The position numbers and the translations under genes were made by a program. A DNA stretch of 64,000 nucleotides from contig CANTAL010000026.1 of assembly GCA_947650365.1 (NCBI GenBank), forward strand, positions 124,001-188,000, in the 5' to 3' direction. Each line of letters opens with the position of its first letter. The stretch's first letter is position 1. The notes under the pieces were generated by a model. That model saw nothing but the letters and a program-made list of their open reading frames with translations, made no database searches and was not told where the DNA came from. Positions 26,591-39,678 of this stretch are shown here, piece after piece. The stretch is from Chamaelirium japonicum. Lineage: Eukaryota > Streptophyta > Magnoliopsida > Liliales > Melanthiaceae.

Positions 26591-27485
26591 TAGGAATGAA
26601 TTAGAATGGATCGTACGAATGAATTAGAATGGTTACATTCGTTCGAATGAATTAGAATGGATCATACGAATGGATTAGAATAGATCGTATGAATGGATTA
26701 GAATGGATCGTACGAATGAATTAGAATGGATCGTACAAATGGATTAGAAAGGTTATATTTGTGAGAATGAATTAGAATGGATCGTACGAATGAATTAGAA
26801 TGGATCGTACGAATGGATAAGAATGGATCATACGAATGGATTAGAATGGATCGTACGAATGGATTAGAATGGATCGTACGACTGAATTAGAATGGATCAT
26901 ACAAATGAATTAGAAAGGTTACATTCGTGAGAATGAATTAGAATGGATCGTGCGAATGAATTAGAATTGAACATACGAATGAATTAGAATGGATCGTACG
27001 AATGAATAAGAATGGATCGTACGAATGAAGTAGAATGGATACATTCGAGCGAATGAATTAGAATAGATCGTTGGAATGAATTAGAATGGATCATACGAAT
27101 GAATTAGAATGGATCGTATGAATGAATTAGAATGGATCGTATTAATTAATTAGAATGGATACATTCGTGCGAATGAATTAGAATGGATCGTACGAAAGAA
27201 TTAGAATGGATCGTACGAATGAATTAGAATGAATCGAACGAATGAATTAGAATGGATCGTACGAATGAATTAGAATGGATATATTTGTACGAATAAGTTA
27301 GAATGGATTGTACGAATGAATTAGAATGGATACATTCTTGCGAATAAATTAGAATGGATCGTATATTCATGCAAATAAATTAGAATAGATCATACGAATG
27401 AATTAGAATGGATCGTGCGAATGAATTAGAATGAATCGTACGAATGCATTAGAATGGATCGTACGAATGAATTAGAATGAATCGT
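26591..27485 (-). repeat. Satellite block 18, - orientation
   Basis: About 895 bp with a cassette-A copy at about 26897-27092. It exits through GAATGCATTAG then GAATCGTATGATCC, the seam type also seen at 10924. Confidence 0.94.
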
Positions 27486-30464
27486 ATGATCCATTCTAAT
27501 TCATTCGTCCGATCCATTCTAATTCATTCGCACGAATGTATCCAATCTAATTCATTCGTACAATCCATTCTAATTCATTCGTACGATCCATTCTTATTCA
27601 TTCAAACGATCCATTCTTATTCATTCGTACGATCCATTCTAATTCATTCGTACGATCCATTCTAATTCATTCGCACGAATGTAACCATTCTAATTAATTC
27701 GTACGATCCATTCTAATTCATTCATACGATCCATTCAAATTCATTCATATGATCCATTCTAATTCATTCCTACGATCTATTCTAATTCATTCGCTCGAAT
27801 GTATCCATTCTAATTCATTCGTACGATCCATTCTTAATCATTCGTACGATCCATTCTAATTCATTCGTATGATCAATTCTAATTCATTCGCAGGATCCAT
27901 TCTAATTCATTCTCACGAATGTAACCTTTCTAATTCATTTGTATGATCCATTCTAATTCATTCGTACGATCCATTCTAATCCATTCGTACGATCCATTCT
28001 AATCCATTCGTACGATCCATTCTAATTCATTCGTATGATCCATTCTAATTCATTCTCACAAATGTAACCTTTCTAATTCATTTGTACGATCCATTCTAAA
28101 TCATTCGTACGATCCATTCTAATTCATTCGTATGATCCATTCTAATTCATTCGTTCGATCCATTCTAATTCATTCGCATGAATATATCCATTCTAATTCA
28201 TTCGTACGATCCATTCTAATTCGTTCATACGATCCATTCTAATTCGTTCGTACGATCCATTCTAATTCATTCGCATGAATATTTCTATTCTAATTCATTC
28301 GTAAGATCCATTCAAATTCATTCGTATGATCCATTCTAATTCATTCGTACAATCAATTCAAATTCATTCGTACGATGCAATCTAATTCATTCGTACAAAT
28401 ATATCTATTCTAATTCATTCGTACAATGCATTCTAATCCATTCATACGATCCATTCTAATCTATTCGTACGATCCATTCTAATTCATTCGCACGAATGTA
28501 ACCATTCTAATTCATTCATATGGTCCATTCTAATTCATTCGTACGATCCATTCTAATTCATTCTCACAAATGTAACCTTTCTAATTCATTCGTACGATCC
28601 ATTCTAATTCATTCGTACGATCCATTCTAATTCATTCGTACGATCCATTCTAATTCATTCCTATGATCCATTCTAATTCATTCGTAGGATCCATTCTAAT
28701 TCATTCATACGATCCATTCTAATTCATTCTCACAAATGTAACCTTTCTAATTCATTTGTACGATCCATTCTAATCCATTCATACGATCCATTCTAATCCA
28801 TTCGTACGATCCATTCTAATTCATTCGCACGAATGTATCCATTCTAATGCATTCGTACGATTCATTCTAATTCATTCGCACGATCCATTCTAATTCATTC
28901 GTACGATCCATTCTAATTCATTCGTCCGATCCATTCTAATTCATTCGCACGAATGTATCCATTCTAATTCATTCGTACAATCCATTCTAATTCATTCGCA
29001 CGATCCATTCTAATTCATTCGTATGATCCATTCTAATTCATTCCTATGATCTATTCTAATTCATTCGCTCGAATGTATCCATTCTAATTCATTCGTTCGA
29101 TCTATTCTAATTCATTTGTACGATCCATTCTAATTCATTCGTATGATCCGTTCTAACTCATTCGTAGGAAGTACGATCCATTCTAATCCATTCGTACGAT
29201 CCATTCTAATTCATTTATACAATGCGTTCTAATCCATTCGTATGATCCATTCTAATTCATTCGTATGATACATTCTAATTCATTCGTACGATCCATTCTA
29301 ATTCATTCGGACGAATGTATCCATTCTAATTCATTCGTACAATCCATTCTAATTCATTCGCACGATCCATTCTAATTCATTCGTATGATCCATTCTAATT
29401 CATTCCTATGATCTATTCTAATTCATTCGCTCGAATGTATCCATTCTAATTCATTCGTTCGATCCATTCTAATTCATTCGTACGATCCATTCAAATTCAT
29501 TCGCATGATCCATTCTAATTCATCGTACGATCCATTCTAATTCATTCTCACGAATGTAACCTTTCTAATTCATTTGTATGATCCATTCTAATTCATTCGT
29601 ACGATCCATTCTAATCCATTCGTACGATCCATTGTAATTCATTCATACAATCCATTCAGATTCATTCGCACAAATGTATCAATTCAAATTCATTCGTACG
29701 ATCCATTCTAATTAATTCCCACGATCGATTCTAATTCAGTCGTATGAATGTATCCATTTTAATTCATTCGTACGATCCATTCTAATTCGCACGATCCATT
29801 CTAATCCATTCCTACGATCCATTCTAATCCATTCGTACGATCCAATCTAATTCATTCGCACGAATGTAACCATTCTAATTCATTCGTATGATCCATTCTA
29901 ATTCATTCCTACGATCCATTCTAATTCATTCGCACAAATGTATCCATTCTAATTCATTTGCACGATCCATTCTAATTCATTCCTATGATCCATTCTAATT
30001 CATTCGTACGATCCATTCTAATTCATTCGCTTGAATGTATCCATTCTAATTCATTCGTACGATCCATTCTAATTCATTCGTACGATCCATTCTAATTCGT
30101 TCATACGATCCATTCTAATTCGTTCGTACGATCCATTCTAATTCATTCGTACGATCAATTCTAATTCATTCGCACGATCAATTCTAATTCATTCGCACGA
30201 TCCATTCTAATTCATTCGCACGAATGTAGCCATTCTAATTCATTCGTACGATCCATTCTAATTCATTCGCACGAATGTATCCATTCTAATTCATTTGCAT
30301 GATCCATTCTAATTCATTCCTATGATCCATTCTAATTCATTCGTACAATCCATTCTAATTCATTCGCTCAAATGTATCCATTCTAATTCATTTGTACGAT
30401 ACATTCTAATGCATTCACACAATCCATTCTAATTCATTCATACGATCCATTCTAATTCATTTGT
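27486..30464 (+). repeat. Satellite block 19, + orientation
   Basis: About 3.0 kb. Carries cassette B (28370-28510) and cassette A (29390-29590, followed by CATTCAGATTC and CAGTCGTATG units). A truncated unit at 29160-29172 (GTAGGAAGTACG) marks an in-orientation breakpoint. Confidence 0.95.
29390..29590 (+). repeat. Cassette A copy with trailing units
   Basis: Same order as 42088 with a one-base loss (ATTCATCGTACG near 29521) that closes the frame. It continues into CATACAATCCATTCAGATTC and CAGTCGTATG units to about 29760. Confidence 0.88.
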
Positions 30465-31281
30465 ACGAATGAATTAGAATGGATCGTACGAACGAATTAG
30501 AATGGATCGTATGAACGAATTAGAATGGATCGTACGAATGCATTAGAATGGATACATTCAAGTAAATGAATTAGAATGGATCGTACGAATGAATTAGAAT
30601 GGATCATAGGAATGAATTACAATGGATCATGCAAATGAATTAGAATGGATACATTCATGCGAATGAATTAGAATGGATCGTAGGAATAAATTAGAATGGG
30701 ACGTACGAATGAATTAGAATGGTTACATTTGTGCGAATGAATTAGAATGGATCGTACGAATGGATTAGAATGGATCGTACGAATGGATTAGAATGGATCG
30801 TACGAATGGATTAGAATGGATCGTACAAATGAATTAGAAAGGTTACATTTGTGAGAATGACTTAGAATGGATCGTACGAATGAATTAGAATGGATCATAC
30901 GAATGGATTAGAATGGATCGTACGAATGGATTAGAATGGATCATACGAATAAATTAGAATGGATCATACAAATGAATTAGAAAGGTCACATTCGTGAGAA
31001 TGAATTAGATTGTAGCGTACGAATGAATTAGAATGGATCATGCGAATGAATTTTAATGGATCGTACGAATGAATTAGAATGGATCGAACGAATGAATTAG
31101 AATGGATACATTCGAGCGAATGAATAAGAATAGATCGTAGGAATGAATTAGAATGGATCATACAAATGAATTAGAATGGATCGTGCGAATGAATTGGAAT
31201 GGATTGTACGAATGAATTAGAATGGATACATTCGTGCGAATGAATTAGAATGGATCGGACGAATGAATTAGAATGGATCGT
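30465..31281 (-). repeat. Satellite block 20, - orientation, recurrent inverted block
   Basis: An 817-bp relative of the 24508-25372 block. It has the same order of units, cassette A at 30964-31161 and the same GGATCGGACG exit, but enters through the TTTGTACGAATG seam also found at 20014. Confidence 0.95.
30964..31161 (-). repeat. Cassette A copy
   Basis: Counterpart of the 25055 copy in the paralogous block 30465-31281. It has GGTCACATTCG and TTTTAATGG changes. Confidence 0.9.
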
Positions 31282-31417
31282 ATGATTCATTCTAATTCAT
31301 TCGTACGATCCATTCTAATGCATTCGTACGATTCATTCTAATTCATTCGTACAATCCATTCTAAGTCATTCGCACGATCCATTATAATTAATTCGTATGA
31401 TCCATTCTAATTCATTC
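31282..31417 (+). repeat. Satellite block 21, + orientation, very short
   Basis: About 136 bp, six units. The right seam is TTCATT-C-AATGAA, a small palindrome centred at 31417. Confidence 0.92.
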
Positions 31418-31488
31418 AATGAATTATAATGGATACATTCGTGTGAATGAATTAGAATGGATCGGACGAATGAATTAGAATGGATCGT
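31418..31488 (-). repeat. Satellite block 22, - orientation, very short
   Basis: About 71 bp. It is a second, shortened copy of the GGATCGGACG to CGTACGATTC exit found about 205 bp upstream, so the seam itself was duplicated locally. Confidence 0.92.
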
Positions 31489-31954
31489 ACGATTCATTCT
31501 AATTCGTCCGTACGATCCATTCTAATTCATTCGTATGATCCATTCTAACTCATTCGGTGGATCCATTCTAATTCATTCGTACGATCCATTCTAATTCATT
31601 CGCACTATCCATTCTAATTCATTCGCATGATCCATTCTAATTCTTTCGTACAATCCATTCTAATTCATTCGCACGAATGTATCCATTCTAATTCATTTGT
31701 ATGATCCATTCTAATTCATTCGTATAATGCATTCTAATCCATTCGTACGATCCATTCTAATTCATTCCTATGATCCATTCTAATTCATTCGTACGATCCA
31801 TTCTAATTCATTCGCTCGAATGTATCCATTCTAATTCATTCGTACGATCCATTCTAATTCGTTCATATGATCCATTCTAATTCGTTCGTACGAATGTATC
31901 TATTCTAATTCATTCGCATGATCCATTCTAATCCATTCGTACGATCCATTCTAA
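31489..31954 (+). repeat. Satellite block 23, + orientation
   Basis: About 466 bp with a cassette-C unit near 31553. It ends in the 24-bp perfect palindrome 31943-31966 centred on CTAA/TTAG. Confidence 0.94.
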
Positions 31955-31966
31955 TTAGAATGGATC
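31943..31966. repeat. 24-bp perfect palindrome, CTAATTAG seam
   Basis: Centred on CTAA/TTAG at 31954/31955 with 12-base arms. It is the longest of the four seams of this type; the others are at 10578, 50494 and 58858. Confidence 0.92.
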
Positions 31967-32797
31967 ATACGAATGGATCATACGAATGAATTAGAATGGA
32001 TTAGAATGGATCGTACGAATGAATTAGAATGGATCGTACGAACGAATTAGAGTGGATCGTATGAACGAATTAGAATGGATCGTACGAATGACTTAGAATG
32101 GATACATTCGAGCGAATGAATTAGAATGGATCGTACGAATGAATTAGAATGGATCGTCCGAATGAATTAGAATGGATCGTACGAATTAATTAGAATGGGT
32201 AGTACGAATGAATTAGAATGGATCGTACGAATGAATTAGAATGCATTGTACGAATGAATTAGAATAGATCGTGCAAATGAATTAGAATGGATCGTACGAA
32301 AGAATTAGAATGGATCGTACGAATGAATTAGAATGGATCATACAAATGAATTAGAATAGATCGTGCGAATGAATTAGAATGGATTGTACGAATGAATTAG
32401 AATGGATACATTTGTGCGATGAATAAGAATGGAGCGTACGAATGAATTAGAATGGAGCGTACGAATGAACTAGAATGGATACATTCGTGCGAATGAATTA
32501 GAATGGATCATATGAAAGAATTAGAATGGATCGTGCGAATGAATTAGAATGGATCGTGCGAATGAATTAGAATGGATCGTACGAACGAATTAGAATGGAT
32601 CGTACGAACGAATTAGAATGGATCATATGAACGAATTAGAATGGATCGTACGAATGAATTAGAATGGATCGAACGAATGAATTAGAATGGATTGTGCGAA
32701 TGAATTAGAATGGATCGTATGAATAAATAAGAATGGATCGTACGAACGAATTAGAATGGATCGTGCAAATGAATTAGAATGGATACATTCATGCAAA
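31955..32797 (-). repeat. Satellite block 24, - orientation
   Basis: About 843 bp with the clearest cassette-D copy (32416-32640). It breaks into + orientation at about 32797 within ATGCAAATGATCC, without a palindrome. Confidence 0.93.
32416..32640 (-). repeat. Cassette D copy
   Basis: Order on the + strand: GATGAATAAGAATGGAGCG, a second GGAGCG unit, GAACTAG, ATATGAAAGAATTAG, two GTGCG units, then paired GAACGAATT units. The copy at 55690-55890 keeps the same order, and a shortened one lies at 62246-62310. Confidence 0.87.
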
Positions 32798-35187
32798 TGA
32801 TCCATTCTAATTCATTCGTACGATCCTTTCTAACTCATTCCTACGATCCATTCTAATTCATTCGCACGAATGTATCCATTCTAATTAATTCGTATGATCC
32901 ATTCTAATTCATTCGTATGATCCATTCTTATTCATTCGCACGATCCAGTCTAATTGATTCGCACGATCTATTCTAATTCATTCGCACGATCCATTCTAAT
33001 TTATTCGTACTATACATTCTAATTCATTCGTACGATCTATTCTAATTCATTCGCACGAATGTAACCTTTCTAATTTATTTGTACGATTCATTCTAATTCA
33101 TTCGTATGAGCTATTTTAATTCATTCATACGATCCATTCAAATTCATTCGTACAATCCATTGTAATTTATTCATACAATCCATTCAGATTCATTCACACA
33201 AATGTATCCATTCAAATTCATTCGTACGATCCATTCTAATTAATTCGCACGATCCATTCTAATTCAGTTGTATGAATGTATCCATTTTAATTCATTCATA
33301 CGATCCATTCTAATTCATTCGTACGATCTAATTCATTCGTACGATCCATTCTAATTCATTCGTACGATCGATTCTAATTCATTCGTACGATCGATTCTAA
33401 TTCATTCGCACGATCCATTCTAATTCATTCATGCAATTCATTCAGATTCATTCACACAAATGTATCCATTCAAATTTATTCGTACGATCCATTCTAATTC
33501 ATTCGTATGACCTATTCTAATTCATTCGTACGATCCATTCCATTCGCACGATCCATTCTAATTTATTCGTACGATCCATTCTAATTCATTCGTACGATCC
33601 ATTCTAATTCATTCGCTCGAATGTATCCATTCTAATTCATTCGTACGATCCATTCTAATTCATTCGTACGATCCATTCTAATCCATTCGTACGATCCATT
33701 CTAATCCATTCGTATGATCAATTCTAATTCATTCGCACGAATGTAACCTTTCTAATTCATTTGTATGATCCATTGTAATTCATTCGTACGATCCATTCTA
33801 ATCCATTCGTACGATCCATTCTAATCCATTCGTACGATCCATTCTAATTCATTCGCTCGAATATATCCATTCTAATTCATTCGTACGATCCATTCTAATC
33901 CATTCGTACGATCCATTCTAAACCATTCGTACGATCCATTCTAATTCATTCGCACGAATGTAACCATTCTAATTCATTCATACAATCCATTCTAATTCAT
34001 TCCTACGATCCATTCTAATTCATTGGTATGATCAATTCTAATTCATTCGCACAATCCATTCTAATTCATTCGTACGATCCATTCTAATTCATTCGCATGA
34101 ATGTAACCATTCTAATTCATTCGTACGATCCATTCTAATTCATTCGCATGATACATTCTAATTCATTCGCACAAATGTAACCATTCTAATTCATTCGGTG
34201 GATCCATTCTAATTCATTCGTACGATCCATTCTAATTCATTCTCACAAATGTAACCTTTCTAATTCATTTGTATGATCCATTCTAATTCATTCGTACGAT
34301 CCATTCTAATCCATTCGTACGATCCATTCTAATCCATTCGTACGATCCATTCTAATCCATTCGTACAATCCATTCTAATTCATTCGCACGATCCATTCTA
34401 GTTCATTCGTATGATCCATTCTAATTCATTCGCTCGAATGTATCCATTCTAATTCATTCGTACGATCCATTCTAATTCATTCGTACGATCAATTCTAATC
34501 CATTCGTACGATCCATTCTAATTCATTCGTACAATGCGTTCAAATCCATTCGTACGATCCATTCTAACTCATTCGTACGATCCTTTCTAATTCATTTGTA
34601 CGATCCATTCTAATTCATTCGTACGATCCATTCTAATTCATTCGTACGATCCATTCTAATCCATTCTAATTCATTCGCTCGAATGTATCCATTCTAATTC
34701 ATTCGTACGATCCATTCTTATTCATTCATACGATCCATTCTAATTCATTCGCATGATCCATTCTAATCCATTCGTACGATCCATTATAATTCATTCGTAC
34801 GATCCATTCAAATTCATTCGTATGATCCATTCTAATTCATTCGCACAATCCATTCTAATTCGTTCGTATGATCCATTCTAATTCATTCGTACGATCCATT
34901 CTAATTTATTTGTACGAATGGATCCATTCTAATTCATGAGTACGATCCATTCTAATTCATTCTTACATTCCATTCTAATTCATTCGCAGGAATGTATCCA
35001 TTCTAATTCATTCGCACAATCCATTCTAATTCATTCGTACGATCCATTCTAATCCATTCGTACGATCCATTCTAATCCATTCATACGATCCATTCTAATT
35101 CATATGCACAAAGGTATCCATTCTAATTCATTCATACGATCTATTCTAATTCATTCGCTCGAATGTATCCATTGTAATTCATTCGTT
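32798..35187 (+). repeat. Satellite block 25, + orientation
   Basis: Contains CAGATTC and CAGTTGTATG units (33183-33280) that normally follow cassette A, an 18-mer near 33325, a cassette-C unit near 34193 and a 33-mer near 34655. The right break, ATTCGTTAAAATGG, is not palindromic. Confidence 0.94.
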
Positions 35188-35520
35188 AAAATGGATACAT
35201 TCGTGCTAATGAATTTGAATGGATCGTACGAATGAATTAGAATGGATCGTGCGAATGAATTAGAATTGATCATATGAATGAATTAGAATAGATCGTGCGA
35301 ATGAATTAGAATGGATCGTACGAATGAATTTGAATGGATACATTCGTGCGAATGAATTAGAATGGATCGTACAAATGGATTAGAATACATCGTACGAATG
35401 GATTAGACCGCATTGTACGAATGAATTAGAATAGATACATTTGTGCGAATGAATTAGATTGCATCGTACGAATGAATTTGAATGGATTGTACGAATAAAT
35501 TCGAATGGATATATTTGAAT
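35188..35520 (-). repeat. Satellite block 26, - orientation, short
   Basis: About 333 bp holding a cassette-B marker in reverse (about 35395-35470). It exits through ATATTTGAATGTATCGATTC. Confidence 0.93.
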
Positions 35521-37380
35521 GTATCGATTCTAATTCGTTCGTACAATTCATTCATTCGTATGAGCTATTCTAATTCATTCGTACGATCTATTCTAATTCA
35601 TTCGTACGATCCATTCTAATGCTATCGTACGATCCATTCTAATTCATTTGTACAATGCGTTCTAATCCATTTGTACGATCCATTCTAATTCATTCGTACG
35701 ATCCATTCTAATTCATTTGTACGAATGGATCCATTCTAATTCATTAGTACGATCCATTCTAATTCATTCTTACATTCTATTCTAATTCATTCGCACGAAT
35801 GTATCCATTCTAATTCATTCGTACGATCCATTTTAATCCATTCGTACGATCCATTCTAATCCATTCGTACGATCCATTCTAATTCATTCGCTCGAATGTA
35901 ACCATTCTAATTCATTCGTACGATCCATTCTAATTCATTCGCACGAATGTATCCATTCTAATTCATTTGTATAATCCATTCTAATTCATTCGTACGATCC
36001 ATTCTAATTCATTCGCACGATCCATTCTAATTCGTTCGTATGATCCATACTAATTCATTCGTACGATCCATTCTAATTCATTTGCATGAATGTATCCATT
36101 CTAATTCATTCGTACGATCCATTCCAATTCATTCATATGATCCATTCTAATTCATTCATGCAATCCATTCTAATTCATTCATATGATCCATTCTAACTCA
36201 TTCTCACAAATGTAACCTTTCTAATGCATTTGTACGATCTATTCTAATTCATTCGTACGATCTATTCTAATTCATTCGCTCGAATGTATCCATTCTAATT
36301 CATTCGTACGATCCATTCTAATTCATTCGCACGAATGTAACCATTCTAATTCATTCGTACGATCCATTCTAATTCATTCATACAATCCATTCTAATTCAT
36401 TCGCACGAATGTATCCATTCTAATTCATTCGTACGATCCATTCTAATCCATTCGTACGATCCATTCTAATTCATTCGTACGATCTATTCTAATTCATTCT
36501 CACAAATATAACCTTTCTAATTCATTTGTACGATCCATTCTAATTCATTCGTATGATCCATTCTAATTCATTCACACGATCCATTCTAATTCATTCGTAC
36601 GATCCATTCTAATTTATTCGCACGATCCATTCTAATTCATTCGTACGATCGATTCTAATTCATTCGCACGAATATATCCATTCTAATGCGTTTGTACGAT
36701 CCATTCTAATTCATTCGTACGATCCATTCTAATCCATTCGTACGATCCATTCTAATTCATTCGTACGATCCATTCTAATTCATTCTCACAAATGTAACCT
36801 TTCTAATTCATTTGTACGATCCATTCTAATTCATTCGTACGATCCATTCTAATCCATTCGTACGATCCATTCTAATTCATTCGCACGAATGTAACCATTC
36901 TAATTCATTCGTACGATCCATTCTAATTCATTCCTACCATCCAGTCTAATTCATTCGCACGAATGTATCCATTCAAATTCATTTGCACGATCCATTCTAA
37001 TTTATTCCTATGATCTATTCTAATTCATTTGCACGATCCATTCTAATTCATTCGCTCGAATGTATCCATTCTAATTCATTCGTACGATCCATTCTAATTC
37101 ATTCGTACGATCCATTCTAATCCATTCGTACGATCCATTCTAATTGATTCGTACAATGCGTTTTAATCCATTCGTACGATCCATTCTAATTCATTTGTAC
37201 GAATAGATCCATTCTAATTCATTAGTACGATCCATTCTAATTCATTCTTACATTCCATTCTAATTCATTCACACGAATGTATCCATTCTAATTCATTCGC
37301 ACAATCCATTCTAATTCATTCGTAAGATCCATTCTAATTCATTCGTATGATCCATTCTAACTCATTCGCACGAATGTATC
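35521..37380 (+). repeat. Satellite block 27, + orientation
   Basis: Two copies of an unusual set (TTTGTACGAATGGATCC, then ATTAGTACG, then CTTACATTC) lie near 35720-35780 and 37195-37265. It ends on GTATCATAC centred at 37380. Confidence 0.94.
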
Positions 37381-38766
37381 ATACGAATGAATTAGAATGG
37401 ATCATGCGAATGAATTAAAATGGATCATGCAAATGAATTAGAATGGATCGTGCGAATGAATTAGAATGGATCGTATGAACGAATTAGAATGGATCGTACG
37501 AACGAATAAGAATGGATCGTATGAACGAATTAGAATGGATCGTACGAATGAATTAGAATGGATACATTCGAGCGAATGAATTACAATGGATCGTACGAAT
37601 GAATTAGAATGGATCATAGGAATGAGTTAGAATGGATCGTGCAAATGAATTAGAATGGATACATTCATGCGAATGAATTAGAATGGATCGTAGGAATGAA
37701 TTAGAATGGATCGTACGAATGAATTAGAATGGTTACATTCGTGCGAATAAATTAGAATGGATCGTACGAATGGATTAGAATCGATCGTGCGAATGGATTA
37801 GAATGGATCGTGTGAATAAATTAGAATGGATCGTACGAATGAATTAGATTGGATCGTGCGAATGAATTAGAATGGATCGTACGAATGAATTAGAATGGAT
37901 CGTACGAATGAATTAAAATGGTTACATTTGTGAGAATGAATTAGACTGGATCGTACGAATGAATTAGAATGGATTGTATGAATGGATTAGAATGGATCGT
38001 ACGAATGGATTAGAATGGATCGTACGAATGGATTAGAATGGATCATACAAATGAATTAGAAAGGTTACATTTGTCAGAATGAATTACAATAGATCATATG
38101 AATGAATTAGAATGGATCATGCGAATGAATTTTAATGGATCGTACGAATGAATTAGAATGGATCGAACGAATGAATTAGAATGGATACATTCGAGTGAAT
38201 GAATTAGAATAGATCGTAGGAATGAATTAGAATGGATCATACGAATAAATTAGAATGGATCGTGCGAATGAATTAGAATGGATTGTATGAATGAATTAGA
38301 ATGGATACATTCATGCAAATAAATTAGAATGGATCGTACGAATGAATTAGAATGGATCATACGAATGAATTAGAATGGATTGTACGAATGGATTAGAATG
38401 GATCGTACGAATGGATTAGAACGCATTGTACGAATAAATTAGAATAGATACATTTGTTCGAATGAATTAGATTGCATCGTACGAATAAATTTGAATGGAT
38501 CGGACGAATGAATTAGAATGGATCGTACGAATGGATTAGAATGGATCATAGGAATGAATTAGACTGGATCGTGCAAATGAATTAGAATGGATACATTCGT
38601 GCGAATGAATTAGAATGGATCGTGCGAATGAATTAGAATGGTTCGTACGAATGAATTAGAATGGATATATTTGAACGAATAAATTAGAATGGATCATACG
38701 AATGAATTAGAATAGATCGTACGAATGAATTAGAATGGATCGTGCGAATGAATTAGATTGCATCGT
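37381..38766 (-). repeat. Satellite block 28, - orientation
   Basis: The first 850 bp follow the same unit order as the 24508-25372 block, with cassette A at about 38038-38236. It then runs on with a cassette-B marker (about 38395-38480) to the exit GCATCGTACGATCC. Confidence 0.94.
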
Positions 38767-39480
38767 ACGATCCATTCTAATTCATTCGCTCGAATGTATC
38801 CATTCTAATTCATTCATACGATCCATTCTAATTCGTTCATAAGATCTATTCTAATTCGTTTGCACGATCCATTCTAATTCATTCATACGATCTATTCTAA
38901 TTCATTCGCATGATCCATTCTAATTCATTCATACGATCCTTTCTAATTCATTCGTACAATCCATTCAAATTCATTCGTACGATGCAATGTAATTCATTTG
39001 CACAAATGTATCTATTCTAATTCATTCGTACAATGCGTTCTAATCCATTCGTACGATCCATTCTAATCCATTCGTACGATCCATTCTAATTCATTCGCAC
39101 GAATGTAACCATTCTAATTCATTCGCTCGATCCATTCTAATTCATTAGTACGATCTATTCTAATTCATTCCTACGATCTAGTCTAATTCATTCGCTCGAA
39201 TGTATCCATTCTAATTCATTCGTACGATCCATTCTAATTCATTCGTTCGATCCATTCTAATTCATTCGTTCGATCCATTCTAATTCATTCCTATGATCCA
39301 TTCTAATTCATTCGAACAAATGTATCCATTCTAATTCATTTGTTCGATCCATTCTAATTCATTCGCATAAATATATCCATTCCTCGATCCATTCTAATTC
39401 ATTCGCACGAATGTACCCATTCTAATTCATTCGTACAATCCATTCTAATTCATTCGCACGATCCATTCTAATTCATTCGT

Positions 39481-39678
39481 ATGATCCATTCTCATTCATT
39501 CCTACGATCTATTCTAATTCATTCGCTCGAATGTATCCATTCTAATTCATTTGTTCGATCCATTCTAATTCATTCGTACGATCCATTCAAATACATTCGC
39601 ATGATCCATTCTAATTCATTCGTACGATCCATTCTAATTCATTCTCACGAATGTAACCTTTCTAATTCATTTGTATGA
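39481..39678 (+). repeat. Cassette A copy
   Basis: The first long + strand copy that remains open throughout; CATTCAAATACATTCG replaces CATTCAAATTCATTCG. Confidence 0.9.
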
